A stretch of 64,000 nucleotides of DNA from NCBI RefSeq assembly GCF_000719115.1, contig NZ_JOEA01000020.1, positions 248,001 to 312,000 of the forward strand, read 5' to 3'. The position numbers were made by a program, and so were the translations under genes. Positions 42,951-51,480 of the stretch are shown here, piece by piece. The notes under the pieces are model-generated. The model was not told the DNA's origin. It worked only from the letters and a program-made list of their open reading frames with translations, and did no database searches. Position 1 is the first letter of the stretch. Each line of letters starts with the position of its first letter. This DNA comes from Lentzea albidocapillata. GTDB lineage: Bacteria > Actinomycetota > Actinomycetes > Mycobacteriales > Pseudonocardiaceae.

Positions 42951-42986
42951 AAACCCCGCCGCTCTTTGGGAGTGCGGCGGTGTTTT
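42951..42986 (+). terminator. hairpin terminator after the sigma/anti-sigma operon
   Basis: AAACCCCGCCGC (42951-42962) pairs with GCGGCGGTGTTTT (from 42974) with one mismatch, ending in TGTTTT. It lies 13 bp beyond the stop of the anti-sigma-like gene. Confidence 0.75.
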
Positions 42987-43109
42987 GGTATGCCTCTTTT
43001 TCGAGGCCTGAAGAAGTCGGTTCTTCGTGACTTTTCTGTGACAACGAACTTCGCAACCAATCCGCTGTGCCAGCGTCTTACGGGTGTCTGAAACAGGGGG
43101 GTACCTGAA

Positions 43110-43697
43110 ATGAAGAACGCAATCAAGATCGCATTCGTGGTCGCTGTCGCCACGGTCGGAATCGCCGCGTGCACCGCCGCGCCCGAGGCGTCGCGGAACA
43201 CCGCGGCCGTGACCGCGGAGCCGCTGCCCGCACCTCCGTCGCCGACGGTGGTCACCGAGTTCACGACCGTCACCGTGACCAACCCGCCCAGGCCCGACGC
43301 CTTCGTGAAAGTCGACACCCGCCTGGGCTACGGCCCGCTCAAGCTGGGCATGACGCTGGAAGAAGCCAGGGCCGCCGGTCTGACCGACATGACCTGGGAG
43401 AGCCGTGGCGACGGCTTTTGCGTGGCCGATGACAGGATGGCGATCTCCAAAAAGTACGGCGTCGTGAGGATCACGCTGCCGACGGACGCCAAGACGTCCA
43501 AGGGGATTGGTGTCGGCTCGACCTTCATCGAAGTGAAGAACGCCTATCCGGACGCGTTCGAGTACCGCAATGGTATGACGACGAGCATTGACGACAACGC
43601 CGCCTACACGTTCCGTAACTCGCTGCAGGTAACGGATGCGGTGGTCGGTGTGAGGCTTGAATCGAAGGTCGCAGACTGCGTGTCAATGCTCCTCTGA
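43110..43697 (+). CDS. lipoprotein, secreted paralog of the anti-sigma C-terminal domain
   Basis: A 195-residue lipoprotein. The signal peptide ends in a lipobox (VGIAAC, Cys about residue 20). After a Pro/Thr-rich stretch (VVTEFTTVTVTNPPRP) comes a domain with GPLKLGMTLEEARAAGL, DRMAISKKYGVVRITLP and GIGVGSTFIEVKNAYPDA. It matches the C-terminal domain of the preceding anti-sigma-like protein. Two Cys (GFCVAD, ADCVSM) could form a disulfide. It may bind a wall ligand and signal to the sigma module; that is inference. Confidence 0.85.
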   Translation: MKNAIKIAFVVAVATVGIAACTAAPEASRNTAAVTAEPLPAPPSPTVVTEFTTVTVTNPPRPDAFVKVDTRLGYGPLKLGMTLEEARAAGLTDMTWESRGDGFCVADDRMAISKKYGVVRITLPTDAKTSKGIGVGSTFIEVKNAYPDAFEYRNGMTTSIDDNAAYTFRNSLQVTDAVVGVRLESKVADCVSMLL

Positions 43698-43765
43698 CAA
43701 TTGTGCCGAACGGCCTTTCGTTTAATGGCCGCGAATTCCACGACCAGCCCGCTTCGCCTGGACGT

Positions 43766-43798
43766 CGTACCCGCCCCGCTGGGGGTGGGGCGGGTACG
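43766..43798. terminator. inverted repeat, terminator-like
   Basis: CGTACCCGCCCC (43766-43777) and its exact complement (43787-43798) form a 12 bp stem with a 9 nt loop, 69 bp after the lipoprotein gene. No T-run follows. Confidence 0.6.
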
Positions 43799-43825
43799 CC
43801 TTCGCGCAACTTCCTGGGGGAGAAA

Positions 43826-44087
43826 ATGAACCGCTCGCTCGTTCTCATCACCGTCACCGCCGCTCTCGCCCTGTCCGCATGCACGTCCGCGCCTATCCCG
43901 GCAGCACCGCCACATCCGCGGCGGACATGAAGTCGGACGGCGTCGGCATCGGCGCCACCGAAGCCGCACCAACTGGAGCACCCAGTTGCCGGACAACCCG
44001 AACGCCTCGATCGCGTTCACGGGGAACGATGACGGCGTGCTGATCCACGCCCAGCTGATGCACCGCGACCAGGACTGCCACAGCTAG
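43826..44087 (+). pseudogene. decayed third copy of the lipoprotein family
   Basis: ATG 43826 opens a lipoprotein signal sequence (MNRSLVLITVTAALALSAC), but the frame stops at 43928-43930. Beyond it, pieces of the family domain remain: SDGVGIGAT (compare GIGVGST in the intact paralog). In another frame, NPNASIAFTGNDDGVLIHAQ then LMHRDQDCHS ends at TAG 44085-44087, like QMRLSDNDCSTV of the 42134 protein. The middle of the domain is deleted and the frames are broken. Confidence 0.75.
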
Positions 44088-44192
44088 CCGAAACAATCTT
44101 GGGCGGCCATGTCGAGATCCGCGTTTCGGTTCCGTCTCCCCGGTGAAAGCGGCCAGGATGGTCGCGACCGAACCCGAGGGAGACGATCCGAG

Positions 44193-44600
44193 ATGGCCAA
44201 GTACCTGCTGCTCAAGCACTACCGCGGCGCACCTGCCCCGGCGAACGACGTGCCGATGGACCAGTGGACGCCAGAGGAGATCTCCGCACACATCCAGTAC
44301 ATGAGCGACTTCGCGGACGAGCTCAAGGCCAGCGGTGAGTACGTCGACGGCCAGGCGCTCGCGCAGGAGGGGACGTGGGTCCGCTACGACGGTGAGGGAC
44401 GGCCGCCGGTCACCGACGGTCCGTTCGCGGAAACGAAGGACCTCATCGCCGGGTGGATGGTGATCGACGTCGACAGCTACGAGCGCGCGCTCGAACTGGC
44501 GGGGAAGCTGTCGGCGGCGCCGGGCAAGGACGGCAAGCCGATCCACGAGTGGCTCGAGCTCCGTCCGTTCTACGGCACCGCGCCGACGATCACGGAGTAG
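44193..44600 (+). CDS. YCII-related DGPF-domain protein
   Basis: A 135-residue cytosolic protein with the YCII/DGPF signature TDGPFAETKDLIAGW and the usual KYLLLKHYRG start. ATG 44193 follows GAGGGAGACG. DGPF proteins are the standard genomic partners of ECF42 sigma factors, and one follows 2 bp downstream. Its role in that signalling is not established. Confidence 0.93.
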   Translation: MAKYLLLKHYRGAPAPANDVPMDQWTPEEISAHIQYMSDFADELKASGEYVDGQALAQEGTWVRYDGEGRPPVTDGPFAETKDLIAGWMVIDVDSYERALELAGKLSAAPGKDGKPIHEWLELRPFYGTAPTITE

Positions 44601-44602
44601 CT

Positions 44603-45736
44603 GTGGACGAGGCACTGCTCAGGAGTCTCACGCCGGCCGTGCTCGGCATCCTCGTCCGCCGCGGAGCCGATTTCGCGGCGGCCGAGGACGCCGTGCAGGA
44701 CGCGCTGGTGGAGGCTGTCCGCGTCTGGCCGGAGGATCCGCCGCGGGATCCGAAGGGCTGGCTGGTCACGGTGGCCTGGCGCAGGTTCCTCGACGCCACG
44801 AGGGCGGAGACGGCGCGGCGCCGGCGTGAGGACCTCGTCGACGCCGAACCCGAGCAGGGGCTCGCGCCGGACACCGACGACACGTTGCAGCTCTACTTCC
44901 TGTGCGCGCATCCGTCGCTCACGCCGCCGTCGGCCGTCGCGCTCACGCTCAGGGCCGTCGGCGGGCTGACCACCCGTCAGATCGCGCAGGCCTACCTGGT
45001 GCCGGAGGCCACGATGGCCCAGCGCATCAGCCGGGCCAAGAAGACGGTCGGCGACGTGCGGTTCGACCAGCCCGGCGACGTCGCCACCGTGCTGCGCGTG
45101 CTCTACCTGGTCTTCAACGAGGGCTACTCCGGTGACGTCGACCTGGCCGCCGAGGCCATCCGGCTCACCCGGCAACTCGCGGCCGCGATCGATCACCCGG
45201 AGGTCGCGGGCCTGCTCGCGCTCATGCTCCTGCACCACGCCCGCCGTGCCTCCCGGACCACGGCGGGCGGCAGGCTCGTGCCGCTCGCCGAGCAGGACCG
45301 CGGCAGGTGGGACACGGCGCTGATCGCCGAGGGCGTCGAGATCCTGCAGGCGGCGCTCGCGCAGGACCGGCTGGGGGAGTTCCAGGCGCAGGCGGCCATC
45401 GCGGCACTGCACGCGGACGCGCCCGTGGCCGAGGAGACCGACTGGGTGCAGATAGTCGAGTGGTACGACGAACTGCTCGCGCTCACCGACAGTCCCGTCG
45501 TCCGGCTGAACCGGGCGGTGGCCGTGGGCGAGGCGGACGGACCGCGCGCCGGACTGAAAGCATTGGCGGAACTGGACGAAACGCTTCCCCGCTACTCGGC
45601 CGTGGCGGCTTATCTCCACGAACGCGACGGCGACCGGCGAACGGCCGCGAAACTCTACGCCGAGGCCGCCGGCAAAGCGTCGAACCTCGCCGAACGGGAA
45701 TATCTCACCCGTCAGGCCGCCCGGCTCAACAACTGA
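44603..45736 (+). CDS. ECF42-group RNA polymerase sigma factor with TPR-like extension
   Basis: A 377-residue sigma factor from GTG 44603. Regions 2 and 4 (FAAAEDAVQDALVEAVRVW, WLVTVAWRRFLDATR, LTTRQIAQAYLVPEATMAQRIS) are followed by a C-terminal helical extension of about 200 residues. The extension has FNEGYSGDVDLAAEAIRLTRQL, LLALMLLHHARRASR and SPVVRLNRAVAVGEADGP, the DUF6596/SnoaL-free TPR-like tail typical of ECF42. The tail is thought to be needed for activity. The preceding DGPF gene supports the group assignment. Confidence 0.94.
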   Translation: MDEALLRSLTPAVLGILVRRGADFAAAEDAVQDALVEAVRVWPEDPPRDPKGWLVTVAWRRFLDATRAETARRRREDLVDAEPEQGLAPDTDDTLQLYFLCAHPSLTPPSAVALTLRAVGGLTTRQIAQAYLVPEATMAQRISRAKKTVGDVRFDQPGDVATVLRVLYLVFNEGYSGDVDLAAEAIRLTRQLAAAIDHPEVAGLLALMLLHHARRASRTTAGGRLVPLAEQDRGRWDTALIAEGVEILQAALAQDRLGEFQAQAAIAALHADAPVAEETDWVQIVEWYDELLALTDSPVVRLNRAVAVGEADGPRAGLKALAELDETLPRYSAVAAYLHERDGDRRTAAKLYAEAAGKASNLAEREYLTRQAARLNN

Positions 45737-45776
45737 AAGGACCGCCTGCCCCGAAACGGGTCAGGCGGTCCTTTTG
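45736..45776. terminator. bidirectional terminator between ECF42 sigma and ferritin genes
   Basis: AAAGGACCGCCTGCCCC pairs with GGGTCAGGCGGTCCTTT with one mismatch around GAAAC, then TTTTG. A 17 bp stem with A- and T-rich ends lies between two convergent genes. Confidence 0.88.
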
Positions 45777-45807
45777 TGTTCAGGCACTCAAGCGTGCGAA
45801 GAAAAAC

Positions 45808-46368
45808 TCAGATCGTGCCGCCGGCGGCGGTCGGAGCGCCGGAGTCGGAACCCTCGTCGCCGACGCTTTCGCGGGTCAGGAACGTCTCCACGTAGAACAT
45901 GTTGCCGTCCGCGCGGTCCATGATCGTGAGCAGCGTCTTCATCGAGGAGACCTCCTCGACCTGCTCCTTCAGGAACCACTGCATGAACTGCTCGCCGATG
46001 TAGTCGCTCTCCTCGCGGGCGGCCTTCGCGAGCGCGATGATCTGGGCGGTGACCTGCTGCTCCTGGCTCAGGGCCAGGGCGACGAGCTCACGCGGGGACT
46101 TGAACTCGTTGATCGGCGTCTCGACGCCGGGAATCGCGACCGGGATGTCGTTGTCCATCAGGAACTGCACGATCATCATGGCGTGGTTGCGCTCTTCGAG
46201 GGCCTGCTTGTAGAAGTGCGACGCGAGGCGCGGCAGGTCCTCGTTGTCGAACCACACGGCGAGCGCGATGTACTGCTGCGAAGCGGAGAACTCGTTGCCG
46301 ACCTGGGTCCGCAGCAGCTCGCGGAAGTTCGACTTTCCGGACAGGATCTTCTTCACGTTCGAGGCCAT
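45808..46368 (-). CDS. non-heme ferritin (BfrB-like)
   Basis: A 186-residue iron-storage ferritin forming 24-mer shells that oxidise and store iron. LLRTQVGNEFSASQQYIALAVWF, LPRLASHFYKQALEERNHAMMIVQFL and ELVALALSQEQQVTAQI carry the ferroxidase-site Glu/His residues. KEQVEEVSSMKTLLTIM ends the bundle. ATG 46368 starts MASNVKKILSGKSNF; residues upstream in the frame are not ferritin-like. The upstream region has an IdeR-like iron box, consistent with iron-dependent activation as in mycobacterial bfrB. Confidence 0.93.
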   Translation of the reverse strand: MASNVKKILSGKSNFRELLRTQVGNEFSASQQYIALAVWFDNEDLPRLASHFYKQALEERNHAMMIVQFLMDNDIPVAIPGVETPINEFKSPRELVALALSQEQQVTAQIIALAKAAREESDYIGEQFMQWFLKEQVEEVSSMKTLLTIMDRADGNMFYVETFLTRESVGDEGSDSGAPTAAGGTI

Positions 46369-46415
46369 GAAGGGTACGTTAACCCAAAATGGGATCATGC
46401 GCATTCCAGGAAAAG

Positions 46416-46454
46416 CTAACCTTTGTTTGGAAAGGTAATCCAAACAAAGGTTAG
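46416..46454. repeat. 16 bp perfect inverted repeat upstream of ferritin
   Basis: CTAACCTTTGTTTGGA (46416-46431) and TCCAAACAAAGGTTAG (46439-46454) are exact complements with a 7 bp spacer. The repeat lies 48-86 bp upstream of the ferritin start and just past the arcA stop. It may be an operator or the arcA terminator. Confidence 0.75.
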
Positions 46455-46464
46455 GCATTCCTAA
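46446..46464. promoter_or_regulatory. IdeR/DtxR-like iron box upstream of ferritin
   Basis: AAAGGTTAGGCATTCCTAA matches the DtxR/IdeR consensus (TTAGGTTAGCCTAACCTAA) at 14 of 19 positions by my count. It lies about 80-95 bp upstream of the ferritin start, a distance suited to activation by Fe-IdeR, and overlaps the right arm of the inverted repeat at 46416-46454. Confidence 0.65.
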
Positions 46465-46470
46465 TGTGAT

Positions 46471-47712
46471 CTACACCAATGGTGCCCGGTCGATCGGGCA
46501 CGACATGCAGCGGGGGCCGCCGCGGCCGGAGCCCAGTTCCGAACCGGCGATCCGCAGCACCTCGACGCCCGCGTCCTCCAGGCGCGCGTTGGTCTCGACG
46601 TTGCGCTCGTACGCCACGACGAGACCGGGAGCCACGGCGAGGGTGTTGTTGCCGTCGTCCCACTGCTCGCGCTCGGCGGTGACGACGTCGAGGCCGGTGT
46701 CGATCACCCGCAGCCGTTCGATGCCCATCGCCTCGGCCGCCGCCTCCAGGAACGGCACCGGGCCGTCCACCCGCACGCCGCCGTCGCCGTCGGACCGCAG
46801 CGGATAGGCGGTGAGCGCGTCGCTGATCGCCGGGTACATCACCACGGCGTCGCGGTCGACCATCGTGCAGACGGTGTCGAGGTGCATCGTGGCCCGTTCC
46901 TGCGCGATCGGCACCGCCAGCACCGTGTGCGCGAGGCCGTCCGCGAGAGCGGAGCGGGCGAACGACTCCGCGCCCGCCGGGGTGGTCCGCTCGCCGACGC
47001 CGATGGCGATCACGCCGGGGGCGAGCAGCAGGACGTCGCCGCCCTCCAGCGGTGCCGAGTGTGCGCCGTACGCACGGCCCGTGCGGCGGAACCGCGGGTG
47101 GTAGGCGTAGATCAGGTCGGTCAGCGTGGTCTCGCGGTCACGGGCGGGCAGCGCGAGCGACGTGATGGCCACGCGGTCGCCGACCCACACCGAGGAGTCG
47201 CGGGTGAAGAGCAGGTTCGGCAGCGGGTCGACGGCGAAGTCGATCGGCAGGTGCATCTTGCGCACCAGCGACGCGCCTTCGGCGGCCGGCAGTTCCTCGA
47301 ACGTCATGCCGGTCATCAGCACGTGCGCGAGCTGTGGCGCGTCGAGCGACGTGAGGTGGCTGCGCAGCGCGTCGGCCAGGTCGATGCCCAGGCGGCGTTC
47401 GTTGACGGCGCTGTGGATGCCCGCGATGCGCGCGCGGTTGTCCTCCAGTGCCTGCACGAGCACGTCGCCCAGCAGCAGGACCTCGACCCCCTTGGAGGTC
47501 AGCGTCGCGGCGAACGCGTCGTGCTCCTCCTGGGCCCTGCCGACCCACGGCACGCCGTCGAACAGCAGCTGGTCGTTGTTGCGCGGGGTGAGCCTCTTGA
47601 GCTCGTTGCCCGGCCGGTGCAGCAGCACCGTGCGCAACGGACCCACCTCGCTGTCCACCCGGGGTGCGGCGTCCGGAAGTGCTTCGGTCTCAGCGATCGT
47701 GTGCGCGGTCAC
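46471..47712 (-). CDS. arcA: arginine deiminase
   Basis: Hydrolyses L-arginine to citrulline and ammonia. The 413-residue protein has all catalytic segments: [33 protein letters not shown] and the nucleophile Cys in GGPRCMSCP near the C-terminus. GTG 47712 starts the protein. No arcB or arcC lies next to it, so it probably feeds arginine turnover rather than a full fermentative pathway. Confidence 0.95.
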   Translation of the reverse strand: MTAHTIAETEALPDAAPRVDSEVGPLRTVLLHRPGNELKRLTPRNNDQLLFDGVPWVGRAQEEHDAFAATLTSKGVEVLLLGDVLVQALEDNRARIAGIHSAVNERRLGIDLADALRSHLTSLDAPQLAHVLMTGMTFEELPAAEGASLVRKMHLPIDFAVDPLPNLLFTRDSSVWVGDRVAITSLALPARDRETTLTDLIYAYHPRFRRTGRAYGAHSAPLEGGDVLLLAPGVIAIGVGERTTPAGAESFARSALADGLAHTVLAVPIAQERATMHLDTVCTMVDRDAVVMYPAISDALTAYPLRSDGDGGVRVDGPVPFLEAAAEAMGIERLRVIDTGLDVVTAEREQWDDGNNTLAVAPGLVVAYERNVETNARLEDAGVEVLRIAGSELGSGRGGPRCMSCPIDRAPLV

Positions 47713-47805
47713 CGATCGAGCGTAACCCTGAACAGCACAAATCGCCGCTTGTGAGCTCGAAAACGCAACGGATGGGGTGTGAACTCAGGTTCAACCATCG
47801 AATCA

Positions 47806-48567
47806 TTAGGGCAACCAGCTCACTTTGCCGCGCAACATTGTGTAGCCCACGAACGCGACCACGTCGAGGATCGTGTGGGCGATCACCAACGGCCACAGCC
47901 GCTTGGTCCGCTGCCAGTAGAGACCGAAGACCAGACCCATGACCAGGTTGCCGACGAACCCGCCGAAGCCCTGGTAGAGGTGGTACGAGCCGCGCAGCAC
48001 CGCCGCCGCGAACAACGCCGTGTACTGCCGCCACCCCAGCTGCTGCAGCCGCGTGATCAGGTACCCGACGACGAGCACCTCCTCCGCCCACGCGTTGCCG
48101 GCGGCGGCGAGGATCAACGCCAGGCTCATCCACCACTGGTTGTCCAGAGTGGACGGCTGCACGGCGAGGTTCAGCCCGAGCGCCCAGGCGGCGAAGTAGA
48201 ACGCCAGCCCGGGGATGCCGATGATCGCGGCCAGTCCCAGCGCGCCCAGCGAGTCCGCGCGCTTGCGGGTGCCGTCGAGCCCGATGACGCGCAGCTTGAT
48301 CCCCGTGCGCCACAACAGGTACAGCCCGATGCCACCCCACGCGGCGAGCTGCAGCACGCCCAGCAGCTGTGCCACGAGGTCCAGCAGGTCGGCGCGAGCC
48401 TGCGGGACGTTGATCGCGACGGACTGCTGGTTGAGCGGCGTCGGCTGCAGCAGGCTGTCGATCAGCCGCACGAGGCTGCGCAGGCCGGACAGTCCGAGCG
48501 TCATGCTGAAGACGATCAGCAGTTCGAGCTGGTAACCGCGCTTCTCGCCGGCCGGGATCAAGGTCAC
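47806..48567 (-). CDS. CPBP family intramembrane metalloprotease
   Basis: A 253-residue protein with about seven TM helices and the CPBP (Abi) motifs: AWAEEVLVVGYL (EE pair; the usual Arg two turns later is Tyr/Leu-region), GSYHLYQGFGGFVGN, and VIAHTILDVVAF. The family includes Rce1-like proteases and bacteriocin-immunity proteins. The specific substrate is unknown. GTG 48567 is the start; it lies 27 bp downstream of the DUF2470 gene stop and may share its transcript. Confidence 0.88.
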   Translation of the reverse strand: MTLIPAGEKRGYQLELLIVFSMTLGLSGLRSLVRLIDSLLQPTPLNQQSVAINVPQARADLLDLVAQLLGVLQLAAWGGIGLYLLWRTGIKLRVIGLDGTRKRADSLGALGLAAIIGIPGLAFYFAAWALGLNLAVQPSTLDNQWWMSLALILAAAGNAWAEEVLVVGYLITRLQQLGWRQYTALFAAAVLRGSYHLYQGFGGFVGNLVMGLVFGLYWQRTKRLWPLVIAHTILDVVAFVGYTMLRGKVSWLP

Positions 48568-48594
48568 CAGCCAGACGCTACCGGCAGTTTTGGA

Positions 48595-49359
48595 TCACCT
48601 CTGGGACAGGAAGGGGCAGCCCATCAACCGGCGAAGCTCCGCGGCGAGTTCCTGGGCCGTGCTGACCGGCCTGGAGAACGCGATCCGCACGTCGTGGTCC
48701 TCGCACTCCGCCTCGACCCGCAGCCGCAGCCCGAACCGGTCCAGCCCGAGCGGCCGCACGTTGCCGCTCCGCAGTTCCTCCGGCAGGTGGCGGGCGAGCT
48801 GGCCGACGACGTCGCGGTGCGCGGCCTCCAGGTGTCGCAGCCAGTTGTCCTCGTTGCGGCAGAACGGGTCCGGCCTCGCGCTCGCGAACTGCTCCGGCCT
48901 GATCGAAGAGGTGCCCTCGGCGTCCGCGATCACCATCGACGCGGGTGTGAGTCTGAGCACCGAAGCGCCGTGGCCCGCGTCGAGCAGCCTGTGGTCGGGG
49001 CGCACGTCGGCGACGGCGAGGATCTCCTCGCGCGCCTCCTCGCCGTCGAGCGCGGCGACCCAGCCGGTCAGCCACAGCAGGCCACGCACGGGTTCGCGCA
49101 GCTGCACGGGAGCCTGGTCGGCGATCTCCAGCATCGCCGTCACCTCGGCACGCGGGGTCTGCCACAGCTGCCCGACCAGCGGGTGTTCGTCGGCGAGCAG
49201 CAGGATCGTGGTTCCGCACGGGTGCACGTGGTGGAACAACGGGCTGGTGCGGGATCCGGACTGAGGAAGCAGTACGGCAGAACCGTGGCGAGCCGCGATC
49301 GTGCGAGCGCGCTCTGCGGCGTGCGGCGCCGGCGGGCGCTTGAGCTGGGTGTCGGTCAC
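48595..49359 (-). CDS. DUF2470 (HugZ-like) protein, probable iron/heme-related
   Basis: A 254-residue cytosolic protein from GTG 49359 (GGAGG upstream). The N-terminal half has a split-barrel pattern (AARHGSAVLLPQS, TTILLLADEHPLVGQLWQTPRA, LRLTPASMVIADAEG). The C-terminal half is DUF2470 (EDNWLRHLEAAHRDVVGQLARHL, GLDRFGLRLRVEAE). Relatives include heme-utilisation proteins. An IdeR-like box lies 20 bp upstream of the start, which supports repression by iron. Confidence 0.85.
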   Translation of the reverse strand: MTDTQLKRPPAPHAAERARTIAARHGSAVLLPQSGSRTSPLFHHVHPCGTTILLLADEHPLVGQLWQTPRAEVTAMLEIADQAPVQLREPVRGLLWLTGWVAALDGEEAREEILAVADVRPDHRLLDAGHGASVLRLTPASMVIADAEGTSSIRPEQFASARPDPFCRNEDNWLRHLEAAHRDVVGQLARHLPEELRSGNVRPLGLDRFGLRLRVEAECEDHDVRIAFSRPVSTAQELAAELRRLMGCPFLSQR

Positions 49360-49378
49360 CGCTGCACCTCCTCGAAGG

Positions 49379-49397
49379 TAAGGCAAGCCTAACTTAG
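49379..49397. promoter_or_regulatory. IdeR/DtxR-like iron box of the DUF2470 gene
   Basis: TAAGGCAAGCCTAACTTAG matches the DtxR/IdeR consensus at 14 of 19 positions by my count, with the core AGCCTAAC intact. It lies 20-38 bp upstream of the DUF2470 start codon, in a position expected to repress, and about 40 bp upstream of the divergent membrane gene at 49438. Confidence 0.75.
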
Positions 49398-49437
49398 TGC
49401 CAGTCATCAAGGGAAGGATCACCTGTACCTTGGACGG

Positions 49438-49902
49438 GTGGTCGTGCCCAACAAGCCGTCCACCGAGGTGACGGCGCTCGACGATCGGTGGACCCGGCAC
49501 TGCGTGGACCGGGCGAGCCGCCGTGCCCTTGTGTGGACGGTGCTCGCGGGCGCGGCCTTCGCGCTCCAGTTCGTGCTGGTACTGGTGTGGTCGTGGTCCT
49601 CGCCGGTGGCGCTGGTGCTGCTCTTCTTCGCCGCGGCCGTGCTCTGGTGGGTGACGCGTAAGCGTCCGGTGCGTTTACCGGAAGGCGAACCGTGGCATTT
49701 CGCCCATGTGCAGTGGGAAGGAGGGCGTCTGGTCGTGTTGTCGTCACCGCCTCTGTTGCTGACCTTGAGCGTCGGTCCTCTCCTGCGCGGACGGATCGCG
49801 CGTCACCGGCGTGTGTGGTTCGTGCCACCGGACCCGGCCGGAAACACCTTCGTCACGTTCCGAGGAGTACCGCGGTTGATCCCGGCGCGTGTGCAGAGAT
49901 GA
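49438..49902 (+). CDS. membrane protein, tandem paralog 1
   Basis: A 154-residue protein with two adjacent TM helices (about 30-70), a short basic segment and a C-terminal beta-rich cytosolic part (WEGGRLVVLSSPPLLLTLSVG, HRRVWFVPPDPAGNTFVTFRG). GTG 49438 or GTG 49444 is the start. The arrangement, with a short N-terminal helix having D.....C..RA.RR before the TM pair, is repeated in the next gene, with which it overlaps by 4 bp. Confidence 0.75.
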   Translation: MVVPNKPSTEVTALDDRWTRHCVDRASRRALVWTVLAGAAFALQFVLVLVWSWSSPVALVLLFFAAAVLWWVTRKRPVRLPEGEPWHFAHVQWEGGRLVVLSSPPLLLTLSVGPLLRGRIARHRRVWFVPPDPAGNTFVTFRGVPRLIPARVQR

Positions 49903-50351
49903 TCATCGAGAACTGGAGCGACACCTGCCTCGCGCGGGCGGACCGGCGGGCGGTCGGGCACATCTTCTTCGCGCTCGCGGTGCTCGGCGTCGTGCTCGTC
50001 ATCGGCTGGCTCTGGCTCATCGTGCTGTCCGTCCCCGTGGTGCTGGAACTGGCCGCGCCGGGGTTGCGGCACTTCCTGACCCGACGCGGCACCCTTGAGC
50101 TGATCGAGCGGTTCCCGTGGCGTCCGGTGTCGGTGGGTTTCGTGGCGGGCCGGCGCATCGGGCGGCAGGCGTACCTGCGGGTCGAGGACTCGGAGAAGCA
50201 CCTGCGGCTGCCCGAACTCCCCGAACGGGCCCGGGTTCTCGTGCGGCACACCAGGCGGATGTGGATCGCCGGCCCGGACGAGCGCGGGCGCGTCGTCGCG
50301 ATGACGCGCGGACTCGCGTTCCTCACCCGCGGCAGGGTCATCGACCGGTAG
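49899..50351 (+). CDS. membrane protein, tandem paralog 2
   Basis: A 150-residue protein from ATG 49899 (ATGA overlap with the preceding gene). It has the same plan: short N-terminal segment (WSDTCLARADRRAVGH), two TM helices (about 20-58) and a beta-rich soluble part (RQAYLRVEDSEKHLRLPE, MWIAGPDERGRVVAMTRG). No named domain is recognised. Its 3' end overlaps the convergent vWA gene by 14 bp. Confidence 0.75.
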   Translation: MIIENWSDTCLARADRRAVGHIFFALAVLGVVLVIGWLWLIVLSVPVVLELAAPGLRHFLTRRGTLELIERFPWRPVSVGFVAGRRIGRQAYLRVEDSEKHLRLPELPERARVLVRHTRRMWIAGPDERGRVVAMTRGLAFLTRGRVIDR

Positions 50352-51480
50352 CGATGCCTTCGGCCTCGGCCCACTGCGTGAGGTCGTCCTTGCGCAGCGC
50401 GGCCGCCAGCAGTTCGGGGAACTTGTCCGGCGTGCAGGCGAACGCGGGCGCGCCCAGCGCGTGCAGCTTCGCGGCCAGTTCGTGGTCGTAGGCGGGTGTG
50501 CCGGAGTCGCTGAGCGCCAACAGGTTCACGACCGTGACGCCGCTCGCGACCAGTTCGCGGACGCGGCGTTGCAGCTCGGTCTCCGAACCGCCCTCGTAGA
50601 GGTCGCTGATGATCACGACGACCGTGTCGACGGGCCTGCGGACCTGCGTCTGCGCGTAGGCGACCGCGCGGTTGATGTCCGTGCCGCCGCCGAGCTGTGC
50701 GCTGAACAGCAGGTCCACCGGGTCGCTGAGCTGGTCGGTCAGGTCCGCGACCTCGGTGTCGAACACCACGAGCTTCGTCGAGATCGACCGGATGCTCGCG
50801 AGCGCCGAACCCAGCACCGCCGCGTGCACCAGGGACTCCGCCATCGAGCCCGACTGGTCGACCAGCAGGATCACGTCCCGCATCGCCGCCGTCCGGCTGC
50901 GCCTGCGGTGCCCGATCAGGTCCTCGACGATGACGGTCTTGTGCTGTGGCTGGTAGTTCTTGAGGTTCGCCTTGATCGTGGTCGCCCAGTCGACGTCCTG
51001 CAGCTGGGGGCGGCGAGTGCGCCTCGACCTGTCGACCGCGCCCCGGACGGCCTCCACGAGCCGGTCCGTCAGGCGCTTCTCGATGTCCTCGACCACCTTC
51101 CGCACCACGGCTTTCGCGGTGTCGCGGGTGCGGGCGGGGATGGCGCGTGAGAGCTGCAGCAGGGTGCTGACGAGGTTCACGTCCGGCTCGACCGACTGCA
51201 GCAGTTCGGGTTCGAGCAGCAGTTGCTTGAGGCCCAGCTTCTCGACCGCGTCCCGTTGCATCACCTGCACGACGGAGGTCGGGAAGTACTTGCGGACGTC
51301 GCCGAGCCAGCGGTGCAGCTGCGGAGAACTGGCGCCGAGGCCGGCACCGCGATCACCGCCACCGCCGTACAGACCCGTGAGCGCACCATCACGCCGTTGG
51401 TCGTCCTCGCCGAGCTCGGACACGTCTTCCGCGCTCGGACCCAGGAGCAACCGCCAGCGCCGTAGCCGCTCTTCGGTCAT
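50338..51480 (-). CDS. vWA domain protein, MoxR-system partner (YehP-like)
   Basis: A 380-residue cytosolic protein. The N-terminal helical half (LLGPSAEDVSELGEDDQRRDGALTGLYG-type, FPTSVVQVMQRDAVEKLGL) precedes a C-terminal von Willebrand A domain with the MIDAS motif LLVDQSGSM and the Thr/Asp of GGGTDINRAV and ISDLYEGG. Length and layout match E. coli YehP as I recall it. Its probable AAA+ partner is at 58453, about 7 kb away. ATG 51480 overlaps the iclR stop (ATGA), so it is the last gene of the fahA-iclR operon. Confidence 0.9.
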   Translation of the reverse strand: MTEERLRRWRLLLGPSAEDVSELGEDDQRRDGALTGLYGGGGDRGAGLGASSPQLHRWLGDVRKYFPTSVVQVMQRDAVEKLGLKQLLLEPELLQSVEPDVNLVSTLLQLSRAIPARTRDTAKAVVRKVVEDIEKRLTDRLVEAVRGAVDRSRRTRRPQLQDVDWATTIKANLKNYQPQHKTVIVEDLIGHRRRSRTAAMRDVILLVDQSGSMAESLVHAAVLGSALASIRSISTKLVVFDTEVADLTDQLSDPVDLLFSAQLGGGTDINRAVAYAQTQVRRPVDTVVVIISDLYEGGSETELQRRVRELVASGVTVVNLLALSDSGTPAYDHELAAKLHALGAPAFACTPDKFPELLAAALRKDDLTQWAEAEGIATGR

